Positions 12,125 through 22,257 of a DNA stretch of 64,000 nt are shown here, one piece after another. Source of the stretch: Luzula sylvatica (lineage: Eukaryota > Streptophyta > Magnoliopsida > Poales > Juncaceae); NCBI GenBank assembly GCA_946800325.1, contig OX326959.1, positions 53,222,784 through 53,286,783 on the forward strand, written 5' to 3'. Each line of letters starts with the position of its first letter. Position 1 is the first letter of the stretch. Below the pieces are notes generated by a model, which was not told the DNA's origin, made no database searches, and worked only from the letters and a program-made list of their open reading frames with translations. Both the position numbers and the translations under genes were made by a program.

Positions 12125-12580
12125 AGGTTTCTCTCTCCAATTCTTCCACACTTTTAATAGCAAACTAAAAGAGAGAAACCTAGCCAAAATCTTAAGCTTA
12201 TCTTTCCAAACATTCTTAGGGATTATTAGATCCACTTTCAAACCCATCAAATACGAATCCCAACTTGCGTGACCGATCACGTTTTAGTTTGTATTAGATA
12301 AATTGTAATATGCTATTACAAGAGTTGTAAAGCCCGCCATAGATCGATAGAAGTGTGTAAATCGATCTAGACAAACATTGTAATTGTTTGATTTGGGTAT
12401 TCAATCGAAAGCCGAAAAGGCGGAAGGCAACCCTGGAGACGTAGGTACTTGCAATCAATCGAGTCGGTCGATTGAGCAAGTAGTCGGTGAGTTAAAACTA
12501 CATAGCAACCACCTACCGAACTCCATAAATAAATAGCTTGTGTTATTTGTTTCGATATTGTATTTCTTTCGGTATTGTAT

Positions 12581-13072
12581 ATCATCTTTTAGAAAAGACC
12601 TCGGAAAAAATTCACACTCGTTTGTTGGCTCGTGAGATTCGTGTTGATGAGATGTATATTCCATCATCTCGACTTCTTCTTTCAAGTGGTCGAGGTCCAA
12701 ACGAAGTATCCATTCTATGTACTCCATTTCGGTTGTATTCCAAGGTAATAGCTCGTAAAATTTGTCGACTTTTGGTCGAAGTCTTTTTATTGCGCCGTCT
12801 ATTTTGCATAATTCATCACATACGAGTTCCGTCATTTTCATTTGTATTTTTTTGTTATCGTATACTAATGGTAATATTTCGAAGAGTTGTTCAACAATGG
12901 ACTTGTGGTAAAGGATCTTTTGGTGAAATGAGAGATTTTGGTATGAATATGTGTTTGAAGAAGTTTCGGATTGCTCTTGTAGCATCATCGTTTGTTCTCG
13001 AGAATCCATTTTGATTGTACCTCGTAAAATAAGAGAAAAAGAAAGTGAATTAGAAAAAATCAAGAATTTCAA
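12581..13072 (-). pseudogene. Truncated second copy of the element ORF
   Basis: Repeats the start of the 364-aa ORF almost exactly (offset about 4405-4406, with one 1-base length change in the repeated internal segment). At 12581 it is cut and joined to the Sirevirus-like LTR, so the frame runs on into unrelated sequence and stops near 12455. The resulting 205-residue chimera is an accident of the junction. Confidence 0.8.
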
Positions 13073-13098
13073 GATTTCGAAAATACTTCAACAAAAAA

Positions 13099-13116
13099 TC
13101 CCCGGCAGCGGCGCCA
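13099..13116 (-). other. Primer-binding site, second copy
   Basis: Minus strand TGGCGCCGCTGCCGGGGA, two bases after the LTR end. Its presence outside the left LTR shows that internal sequence continues beyond it, which is the proof of a tandem array and not a simple two-LTR element. Confidence 0.75.
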
Positions 13117-13118
13117 TT

Positions 13119-15086
13119 TGATAACACGTAAAATAGGTCGTTTAAAAGTGTAAATTCAATCTCACGAGTTAATCAAAACAATTTATAAACAACTACTAGA
13201 ATAGGCTAAGTAGAGGTTCGTTCCAAGGAAATTTTGCGTATAATCGAAATTGCAATTCAAGAATTATTTCTATTGATCCAGAGACTTTGAAATTTGGTCA
13301 CAATCATTATCTAAAGTTCACAAAGTACTGATCAGAATTTCACTTTCACACACACAATTTTCGAATTTATGAAATTAATAGATCACAAGGGTATTTTAGG
13401 CACTAATCAAATTCCAGAAAAATATAGATCGCAAAACAAGATCTCAAATTCGGTACAAAGATTCACAATTTAATACTAAGAGAGAGAACAGAAGAATTTC
13501 ACAGGTTTTGTATTTCAGTAAAAAGTAATGATCGAATTACAAACAGGTCCCTGGTAAATTACAGAATAGTCCAGACAATTTTGAGGTTGAGTAACAGATT
13601 TCAAAAATTCATATCAAATAGGAAATTGCATGAAATTGATTGATTCAAAATTTGTATTAAACTATAGATCCAGATCTAAACAGTGATTGCAAACAAGGAA
13701 TATTATCAGATCTAAAAATCACTCAAACAGATCACACAAATCAGCTCCAGAATTTTAGTAAAACTCAAGGCAAAAATAGAAAAAATGCGAGAACAATTCT
13801 ACAAAAATTCCACAAACTATATTTCACAGTATATAACAAGTTCACAAAGAGTTTTCAATCAGATCTAACAAATCCCTAATTAAAACACTAAATCTAGAGA
13901 AAGAAATACCGAAAAAAGGGAATTCGAGTCCAAGAACGGATATTGGCGATGTCCTCGAGCCTTCACGCCTTGAGAGCAGGTGAGAGGAACAGGAGAGAAA
14001 CTTCGTATCCGGTTCGGAGAAGGGGGAGAGAGGAAAAGCTCCTCGAAACGGCCTCGAAAACCGTGCTAAGACACGGTTTCTTGGCGAAAATGGCTCAAAA
14101 GCTGAGCAAGGGAGCTCGAGATGCTCTAACAATGGAGGGGGAAGAGGAAGAGACCTTACCTTCCCCCTAAAATGGTGGTTTGACCAATGAGGACCAAAGG
14201 TGAGTTGAGAGAGAGGTTTTGGGTGCCTTTTATAGGAGAAAAGAGGGGGGAATAATTCGAAAATTCCAGATCTGATGTTACCACTTGCATGGGTAGCTAG
14301 AGCATGTTGCACTGAATCCAACGGTCCAAATTTCATCAGATTTGGCCAAAGGATGAGAGAGAAAACCCAAAAATACCCCTGGGATTTATCCAAACAGATT
14401 CAACTTAATTCAGTTTTATTCTGTGGAAAATAGCATAAATTCCTGCACTTGATCTCCGTTTCACGCATCACTGGAGAGAGAGAGTACCAGACTTGTATAG
14501 CTTTTCCTTTTTAAAGACGGAACTGGAGAGTACGGTGATATTTGGACTGGAGATGAGTTACGAGCGCAAGGCTCCAATGCGATCGGTTCGAACAGCATGG
14601 TTTGATTCTTTGCTGCTATGGTTGTGTGGCTTTGCGTGTAAAGGAGTGAAGAGGGGGCTGTCAGCGCCTGGTAGCGCGGTTCACACGCTATAGGATCCAC
14701 AGACGATCTAGTCTGTTAGAGTTTGACTGGTCAGAGGTTTCTAGATCTGCTGCGTCTATTCCCGTGCAGATTTCCGTGTGTCAGATTTCATCATGAAATG
14801 AGTCATTTTTGACCCGTTTGAGTTAAAAGCTCGATTTCTCTCTCATGCTTGCATCAAATATCATCATATGATATATCAAATCGATCGGCAAGACGAGACG
14901 GATCTGTCTACAGTTGTGGTTTTTCCAGATTCGGCACTTTTCACCTGAAATTAGCACAAAAACATATATTAAAGTATTTTATCTCAATAAATTGGAATTA
15001 TGAATATTACTTATACTTTAATCATGTTTAAGTATTTAAATTCTATATTTTGTGTACGTAAAAGGTGATGAAAAATCCTCTTATCA
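13119..15086 (-). repeat. Gypsy-type LTR, copy A (3' LTR)
   Basis: 1968 bp with inverted ends: TGATAACACG on the plus strand at 13119 and ...CTCTTATCA ending at 15086. It is aligned base for base with copy B at an offset of 4405. I saw only about seven substitutions by eye (for example in the CGATGTCC region near 13945, the agggggag run near 14030 and the ggttcgaacagc segment near 14585), roughly 0.4 percent. Frames inside the LTR, such as 13842-14393, show no domain and are by-products. Confidence 0.92.
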
Positions 15087-15099
15087 AATCTCCCCACAC
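15087..15099 (-). other. Polypurine tract
   Basis: On the minus strand GTGTGGGGAGATT ends immediately before the LTR start TGATAAGAGG. A purine-rich run in this position primes plus-strand DNA synthesis in LTR retrotransposons, and it confirms the minus orientation. Confidence 0.75.
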
Positions 15100-16094
15100 T
15101 TAAAACTTGTTTGTCCCCAAACAAAAATAGAATAAAATATAGAATTTTAAGATCAAAGAGAATTGCATGTTTAGGTTTTGTTAAAAAGATATTCATCGAT
15201 TTCAAAGTTCAATTTCCACAAGAAAAGATTTTTACTCTCATCTCATCATTTATGCCTTGTATCAAAAGAATTTAATTCAACCTTTTAGAATCTATTTTCA
15301 AATGAAAGGTTCACAATTTCAAAAGTTTTTAGAGAAAAATGGTCTTATTCGATAAAGATGATTAAACACCACATTTAAAATCTTTTCACACCACAAATCA
15401 CAAAGTTTATCATGAAAAAGCTTTAGTAAAACCCCTTGTTCAATTTTGCACAAATTGTTCCTTAAATGTAAATTGTCACTTTTTAAATCGTTCGGTATTT
15501 TAGTACTTGGTTCCTATTCGGTTTCAACTAATTCCCCCAATTGTGCTTGTTTACAATTCTTTTCTTATTTAACCGAGAGTTCCGCTGCACCGAAATACAA
15601 CGAAATTACATCCCGGTTTTTTTTTTTTTTTTTTATTTATTTTTTTATTAGATCTTTTCTTTAACAGGGAGTTTCGTTGCACCGAAATACAACGAAATTA
15701 CATCCCGGTATTCTCTTTTTTAGATCTCAAGTCGCAAGCGGGTCCAATCTATTTACTACCGAATCCCCATGAACGATTGAGCTCTTAAGTGCAAGTTGTC
15801 CATTTTTAAGATTTAAGCAAAACATACTATAGTGGTTTAAACAAAACTTTTTTTAGAAATTTCGAGTAAAATATGGGTTTAAGCTTCAAAAAATGGTGTG
15901 TCATGTAAATCGAAAATCGACCAAATTTCAATAAACTCCAATTTTGTGAATTCATTTGATTAGGGTTTGAATCCCCAAAAGAATCTCTCAAAGATCTTAA
16001 TCAATTCTTTCAAATACCATTTCATAATTGAGAGTAAAAAAAAATTTAAAAATCGATGATTAATTCAATTAAGTGGAGAAAAACCTTTTAACAT

Positions 16095-16130
<36 letters not shown>

Positions 16131-16382
16131 GGGATTTTTATTTTATTTTTTTTTATTTTGAAAAGCAAGAATATTTTTTAATTTTTAGGGTGTTATCTAC
16201 AAGGGAAAATAAGCCGTAAAAACCCTCCCCACACTTAGAGAAATAGCTCGTCCTCGAGCGAAAAAGATTCATTCTAATAAAAATAAAGGAGAGAGATGGA
16301 GAAATACGACCTTTTGAAGCGTGGGTTGCCTCCCCGCAAGCGCCCTTTATTTAACGTCGTTTGAGCTCGACGTTTTCCAAGG

Positions 16383-17477
16383 TTATCCCGCCTTGAAGTG
16401 GAAAGAATCACCATTGTGAGTTGCGGATTTTCGACCACCTTGGAGCGTTCGTTTCGAGAGAGCGAGAAGAAGAGTGCTCTTTTTGTTGACTATGCGTGGA
16501 ATTTCGTTTCGAGCATGTGTCGAGATTGCCGTCAAAAAATTTCCTCGATCTTTCACGAATGCATTTGCGCTTGGCACTTGTTGAATAGACGTGGTAATCG
16601 GCGTGAGCGCTTCGAATGTGTTTGACCTTTGCGATTTCTCTACAAAAAATAAATCAATTCTTTCATGAGAAGTATCAATGTTCTTGTTAATTGAATTTGA
16701 TATGAAATTAAATGGAATTGATTCACCTTTGAGAATTGGAGAGACCTTTTTTTCTTCTTGTTCATCTTTTGTTTGGGTTTTTGTGTCGAGTTCTTCCTCG
16801 AATTTCACCATGCTTAGCTCATCGATCTCGATTATCGTTTCAACTTCTTCAAGTTCCTCAACGCACGCGTCATCATCATCTTCGAACTCAATTCTTGTTT
16901 CACATGTGATACCTTCATCGAATTTCCCCACACTTAATTCTTCGATCTCTTCCGAATTGTCGATGGCATAATTGCGTATTTCTTCATCATCTTTTAGAAA
17001 AGACCTCGGAAAAAATTCACACTCGTTTGTTGGCTCGTGAGATTCGTGTTGATGAGATGTATATTCCATCATCTCGACTTCTTCTTTCAAGTGGTCGAGG
17101 TCCAAACGAAGTATCCATTCTATGTACTCCATTTCGGTTGTATTCCAAGGTAATAGCTCGTAAAATTTGTCGACTTTTGGTCGAAGTCTTTTTATTGCGC
17201 CGTCTATTTTGCATAATTCATCACATACGAGTTCCGTCATTTTCATTTGTATTTTTTTGTTATCGTATACTAATGGTAATATTTCGAAGAGTTGTTCAAC
17301 AATGGACTTGTGGTAAAGGATCTTTTGGTGAAATGAGAGATTTTGGTATGAATATGTGTTTGAAGAAGTTTCGGATTGCTCTTGTAGCATCATCGTTTGT
17401 TCTCGAGAATCCATTTTGATTGTACCTCGTAAAATAAGAGAAAAAGAAAGTGAATTAGAAAAAATCAAGAATTTCAA
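16383..17477 (-). CDS. Lone ORF of the non-autonomous gypsy-type element (364 aa)
   Basis: The single long frame of the element, starting about 27 bases after the primer-binding site. The first Met begins a hydrophobic stretch (MKFLIFSNSLSFSLILRG); the Met at residue 22 (MDSREQTMM) is an alternative start. The N-terminal third is mixed charged sequence with several Trp and Cys residues (LPWNTTEMEYIEWILRL). The middle (about residues 165-245) is very acidic, with repeated SVGKFDEG / SMVKFEEE-like units, and the C-terminal part is Ser/Thr-rich and then basic. I see no CCHC zinc knuckle, protease, RT, RNase H or integrase motif, so I do not recognise it. It could be a remnant of a gag or an element-specific protein. 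Low LTR divergence and the open frame suggest recent activity. A poly-A run near 16100-16126 follows its stop region. Confidence 0.6.
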   Translation of the reverse strand: MKFLIFSNSLSFSLILRGTIKMDSREQTMMLQEQSETSSNTYSYQNLSFHQKILYHKSIVEQLFEILPLVYDNKKIQMKMTELVCDELCKIDGAIKRLRPKVDKFYELLPWNTTEMEYIEWILRLDLDHLKEEVEMMEYTSHQHESHEPTNECEFFPRSFLKDDEEIRNYAIDNSEEIEELSVGKFDEGITCETRIEFEDDDDACVEELEEVETIIEIDELSMVKFEEELDTKTQTKDEQEEKKVSPILKGESIPFNFISNSINKNIDTSHERIDLFFVEKSQRSNTFEALTPITTSIQQVPSANAFVKDRGNFLTAISTHARNEIPRIVNKKSTLLLALSKRTLQGGRKSATHNGDSFHFKAG

Positions 17478-17503
17478 GATTTCGAAAATACTTCAACAAA
17501 AAA

Positions 17504-17521
17504 TCCCCGGCAGCGGCGCCA
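17504..17521 (-). other. Primer-binding site
   Basis: Minus strand TGGCGCCGCTGCCGGGGA starts two bases inside the LTR end (...GTTATCA aa TGG). The TGG start pairs with the CCA end of a tRNA. This type of site is common in plant Ty3/gypsy elements. I do not assign the tRNA. Confidence 0.75.
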
Positions 17522-17523
17522 TT

Positions 17524-19491
17524 TGATAACACGTAAAATAGGTCGTTTAAAAGTGTAAATTCAATCTCACGAGTTAATCAAAACAATTTATAAACAACTA
17601 CTAGAATAGGCTAAGTAGAGGTTCGTTCCAAGGAAATTTTGCGTATAATCGAAATTGCAATTCAAGAATTATTTCTATTGATCCAGAGACTTTGAAATTT
17701 GGTCACAATCATTATCTAAAGTTCACAAAGTACTGATCAGAATTTCACTTTCACACACACAATTTTCGAATTTATGAAATTAATAGATCACAAGGGTATT
17801 TTAGGCACTAATCAAATTCCAGAAAAATATAGATCGCAAAACAAGATCTCAAATTCGGTACAAAGATTCACAATTTAATACTAAGAGAGAGAACAGAAGA
17901 ATTTCACAGGTTTTGTATTTCAGTAAAAAGTAATGATCGAATTACAAACAGGTCCCTGGTAAATTACAGAATAGTCCAGACAATTTTGAGGTTGAGTAAC
18001 AGATTTCAAAAATTCATATCAAATAGGAAATTGCATGAAATTGATTGATTCAAAATTTGTATTAAACTATAGATCCAGATCTAAACAGTGATTGCAAACA
18101 AGGAATATTATCAGATCTAAAAATCACTCAAACAGATCACACAAATCAGCTCCAGAATTTTAGTAAAACTCAAGGCAAAAATAGAAAAAATGCGAGAACA
18201 ATTCTACAAAAATTCCACAAACTATATTTCACAGTATATAACAAGTTCACAAAGAGTTTTCAATCAGATCTAACAAATCCCTAATTAAAACACTAAATCT
18301 AGAGAAAGAAATACCGAAAAAAGGGAATTCGAGTCCAAGAACGGATCTTGGCGATGTCCTCGAGCCTTCACGCCTTGAGAGCAGGTGAGAGGAACAGGAG
18401 AGAAACTTCGTATCCGGTTCGGAGAAGGGAGAGAGAGGAAAAGCTCCTCGAAACGGCCTCGAAAACCGTGCTAAGACACGGTTTCTTGGCGAAAATGGCT
18501 CAAAAGCTGAGCAAGGGAGCTCGAGATGCTCTAACAATGGAGGGGGAAGAGGAAGAGACCTTACCTTCCTCCTAAAATGGTGGTTTGACCAATGAGGACC
18601 AAAGGTGAGTTGAGAGAGAGGTTTTGGGTGCCTTTTATAGGAGAAAAGAGGGGGGAATAATTCGAAAATTCCAGATCTGATGTTGCCACTTGCATGGGTA
18701 GCTAGAGCATGTTGCACTGAATCCAACGGTCCAAATTTCATCAGATTTGGCCAAAGGATGAGAGAGAAAACCCAAAAATACCCCTGGGATTTATCCAAAC
18801 AGATTCAACTTAATTCAGTTTTATTCTGTGGAAAATAGCATAAATTCCTGCACTTGATCTCCGTTTCACGCATCACTGGAGAGAGAGAGTACCAGACTTG
18901 TATAGCTTTTCCTTTTTAAAGACGGAACTGGAGAGTACGGTGATATTTGGACTGGAGATGAGTTACGAGCGCAAGGCTCCAATGCGATCGGTTTGAACAA
19001 CATGGTTTGATTCTTTGCTGCTATGGTTGTGTGGCTTTGCGTGTAAAGGAGTGAAGAGGGGGCTGTCAGCGCCTGGTAGCGCGGTTCACACGCTATAGGA
19101 TCCACAGACGATCTAGTCTATTAGAGTTTGACTGGTCAGAGGTTTCTAGATCTGCTGCGTCTATTCCCGTGCAGATTTCCGTGTGTCAGATTTCATCATG
19201 AAATGAGTCATTTTTGACCCGTTTGAGTTAAAAGCTCGATTTCTCTCTCATGCTTGCATCAAATATCATCATATGATATATCAAATCGATCGGCAAGACG
19301 AGACGGATCTGTCTACAGTTGTGGTTTTTCCAGATTCGGCACTTTTCACCTGAAATTAGCACAAAAACATATATTAAAGTATTTTATCTCAATAAATTGG
19401 AATTATGAATATTACTTATACTTTAATCATGTTTAAGTATTTAAATTCTATATTTTGTGTACGTAAAAGGTGATGAAAAATCCTCTTATCA
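17524..19491 (-). repeat. Gypsy-type LTR, copy B (5' LTR)
   Basis: Same length (1968 bp) and ends as copy A: TGATAACACG at 17524 and CTCTTATCA at 19491 on the plus strand. In minus orientation this is the 5' LTR, next to the primer-binding site. The right flank (gccactacaag) is unrelated to the element. The matching target duplication cannot be checked because the left end of the array is truncated. Confidence 0.92.
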
Positions 19492-19783
19492 GCCACTACA
19501 AGCAACATTCAGATCAATTTGTCGTCCTTCAAAACCCTTGATCTAGGTATGAGCAATTGGATGATTTCTCTTAGGAATCTATAGTGATCACATCCGATAT
19601 ATTTGTTGTCTTGTATTGTTTAGTGTAGTGTCTGAATTTAAATTAATTGAATTTCGATTTTAAAACTTGTGAGAATATTTGTGATGTTTAAATTTAGTAT
19701 AAGCACATGTTTAGGAAGAGTTTTAAAAACATTACTAATCCCTCTTAATCCTATTTTTGACAATATTCAAAAAGAGGGAGAAG
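19492..19783 (+). pseudogene. 3' internal end of a Sirevirus-like Copia element
   Basis: No coding motif remains. It ends with 'ttttgacaatattcaaaaag' followed by agggagaag, which resembles the TTTGATGATGTCAAAAAGGGGGAG box and polypurine tract of Sirevirus Copia elements. The left part is cut by the gypsy-type array. Confidence 0.45.
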
Positions 19784-21250
19784 TGATGTGTGCAAAGTAA
19801 CCCGATAACTAGGAATACTTTGCCCACTCGGTATTGTTTTGAATATCATCAAAAGGACGAGTTTGTTGACTTGTTTGATGATATCCAAAACAACGCCTAA
19901 ACTACTAATGTTTTCATCTAAGTGTGATTAATAGGAATACAACATATATTCATATTATGGAGTACAACAAAATACTTGGAGATCACACAAGAAGAATCAC
20001 ATGAGGAGCCACCTAAGATCGGGACATTTTCTGATTTAATACATCGAAGAAACTCGTAGACGAAGATCGGAAGACCGAAGAACCAAACCCGTAAAAGACT
20101 CACTGAGAAGCGCCGCGAAGATTACAACAACATACTTAGAGATCATCCAAGAAGCATCACATGAGGAGCCACATAAGATCATGACCTTTTCCGATTTAAT
20201 ACGTTCAACCAACCCATAGACGAAGACCGTAAGACCGAAGAACCAAACCTGTAGAAGACTCACCAAGAAGCACCACAAAGATTACGACAAGATACTCAAT
20301 CAGGAGCGTGTAAAAGACTTGAAGTCGACACCGAAAACCTCGAGAGTGGACGTGACGAATTCCGGAGAAGACTCCTTCGACTCACATGATCTCAAACCAC
20401 TTTTTAGTATATCCTAAACATACTCTAGAAGTGGCGGAACAAATTTCAATAGATTCTACAAAGTAAAACTCCCAAAAAAATCATAGTAGTGCAAAAATTA
20501 CACTAAGAGTCCGGACGGCCCAATCCAGCGTCCGGAATGTCTATGTAATTTATGCAGCCCACTAAGCGCCCCTTCCTTTCTTGGGGCACGATTTTTGCCA
20601 GATTTTGACTTGATTGGTGGGACCATGATTTTAGACAAAATCTGAATTCCTAAGCGTCCGGACGGCCCAATCCAGCGTCCGGAAAAAACAAAATCTGAAT
20701 TCCTGGACACTCCTACCTTCTTGGGACCATGATTTTAGACTTGATTGGTGGGATTAGATGCTCCCCCAACTCCATATACATAGGGGAGCAACCCCCCAAC
20801 CCCCCCCCCCCCCCCCCCCCAATTCATTTCCCACACACCCAATTGTTAATATTTTTTGAGAGAAATCCTAGCCACCGCTGCTGCAAGTTTGAGAGCTCTA
20901 TTTTTTAGATTAGATCCAATATTTGCAATATTCTTTGAGAGTAACCTTAATTTAAAGAGTGTTCTTGAGAGATCGTGTGGTTGCTTGGATAATTGTTATA
21001 TACGTTGTTTTGTAGAGCTAGTTTGTTGTGTAATGGTTCAACGTCCTTGTTAGTCCTTGTTGCAATAGGAGTTATTATAAGAGGTTTGTCATGTTTTGTG
21101 GCGGCGAGGCTATTCACTGAGGTAGACATCGTTGTCGAACTGTGTTTATCATATCCGGTGTTATCTCTATCTTTATTTTATCTCAATTATTCGGTTTTCT
21201 AATCTTTTGAAGAACTTGAGATTTCCTCGGACTCCCACTGTATTTGCATG
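19784..21250 (+). repeat. Sirevirus-like Copia 3' LTR (right edge uncertain)
   Basis: Starts TGATGTGTGC just after a polypurine tract. It then has 'gaatatcatcaaaaggacga', two near-repeats of a gaagatcggaagaccgaagaacc block at about 20050 and 20220, and a repeated CGTCCGGACGGCCCAATCC segment at about 20512 and 20655. A likely TATA region lies at about 20773 (ccatatacatagg), followed by poly-C and a pyrimidine leader. The palindromic CGTCCGGACG units are arranged like the GTCATGACG units of the LTR at 11430, though the sequences differ. The right edge near 21250 is a guess. Confidence 0.45.
20800..20820 (+). repeat. Poly-C tract (21 C)
   Basis: Homopolymer run in the Sirevirus-like LTR, with shorter C runs just before it. 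The minus strand could form a G-quadruplex. The exact length is prone to sequencing error. Confidence 0.85.
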
Positions 21251-22240
21251 TGAATATAAATCGTCGCATTGATAGTTGTTTGAGTCATCCGTAAGTTACT
21301 TATCCGTTCGTAATTATGATTATTGTGCACCAAATGCTTTATATATTTTCATCATACTCCCACTATATTTATTTATCATATTTCTTGATCATTCTTATTT
21401 TATTTTCTTCTTTTCTTCTTTTTTATTTTTTGTTGGGGTTTCTCGTTCTTTATTTCTTTATTTATTTGTTTATTTATTGCTTTACTCATAATTATTTATC
21501 ATCACATGTTATTGTTAATTAACACAACATCTACTCTAAAAGTGACAAGACTAAAAATGACTATATAATTACATAATTTTAATTTAGTTTAGAACTTTCA
21601 AATATAAACTTATTCACCCCACTTCAGGCCATCTCGGGACATTACTTTCGTATTTGTACCTTTTTACGTCTCATAATTAAAAATACTAGTACATATACAT
21701 TTGGCTTACAACAAATATTATTTTGGTAAAGATAATAGTAAACAAGGTATAAATATCAACATAACTTTATCGACAGGAAAAAAAAAATATAAATAACAAC
21801 AAAACATATATTCATAGTATAAAAAGAATATAAATAATAATTATTTACATTTTTTTATCGCAAGTATAGAAAATAAGGTATAAATAATAGATAAAAAATA
21901 TAAAGTACAATAAATATTTTATTTGTAGTATAGAAAAAAGTATAATAAAATATATATTTTATTTTCATGGCATAGGAAAATGTTATAAAAATACTAAAAA
22001 AATATAAAGAATAATAAAAACGATATAACAGATATAGAGAAAAGGTATAAAAGATAATATATAATAAATGAAAAACTACACATAAAGTATAGTATAAGGT
22101 GGAGTAAAATCATTTCTCTAAAAAATATTAAAAGAGATTCAGAAATTAATTATTAATTATTATGATTTAAGGCTCGATCTCTCTTCCCATGAACAGTCTA
22201 TCCTTTCCCTTGACGAGCTGAAGAAAAACCCTAGGCGATC
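21251..22240. other. AT-rich stretch upstream of the cullin-like gene
   Basis: No gene. It is mainly T-rich and then A-rich simple sequence, with many 'tataaa' and 'ataaaa' blocks. The last part (about 22150-22257) is the likely promoter and leader of the cullin-like gene and contains three direct cggcgat repeats immediately before its ATG. Confidence 0.6.
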
Positions 22241-22257
22241 GGCGATCGGCGATCCTA

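Larger units (their letters stand above)
11430..12580 (+). repeat. Sirevirus-like Copia LTR fragment
   Basis: Plus-oriented LTR-like block. A cluster of GTCATGACG palindromes fills the upstream half (U3), then a TATA box, a start region, and a U5-like tail with 'ggagacgtaggtacttgcaa ... ccgaactccataaataaa', the kind of sequence found near the U5 end of Sirevirus-type Copia LTRs. The left edge is uncertain. The right edge is a sharp junction with the gypsy-type array at 12581. It does not match the LTR at 19784, so the two are different elements. Confidence 0.5.
12581..19491 (-). mobile_element. Tandem non-autonomous Ty3/gypsy-type LTR element
   Basis: Reading on the minus strand: LTR (17524-19491), primer-binding site, internal region with one ORF, polypurine tract, LTR (13119-15086), primer-binding site again, and a partial second internal region cut at 12581. 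The internal region is 2437 bp and has no gag-pol. Near 16225-16260 it carries (minus strand) a CGAGGACGAGC block followed by AAGTGTGGGGAGG, the conserved spacer motif found downstream of the coding region in Tat/Athila-class gypsy elements, and a cttgcggggaggcaaccc block near 16330. This looks like a large retrotransposon derivative mobilised in trans. The repeated internal start shows a head-to-tail array, probably made by unequal LTR recombination and then truncated. Confidence 0.85.

Noticed and set aside
11984..12280. 98-aa minus-strand frame in the Sirevirus-like LTR
   Set aside because: Lies across the TATA box and leader of a plus-oriented LTR and has no domain.
13842..14393. 183-aa minus-strand frame in LTR A, repeated at 18247-18798 in LTR B
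   Set aside because: It lies wholly inside the LTR, has no recognised domain, and the two copies persist only because the LTRs are young.
16678..16971. Ser-rich plus-strand frame opposite the element ORF
   Set aside because: Antisense of an acidic Glu/Asp-rich coding region; composition explains it.
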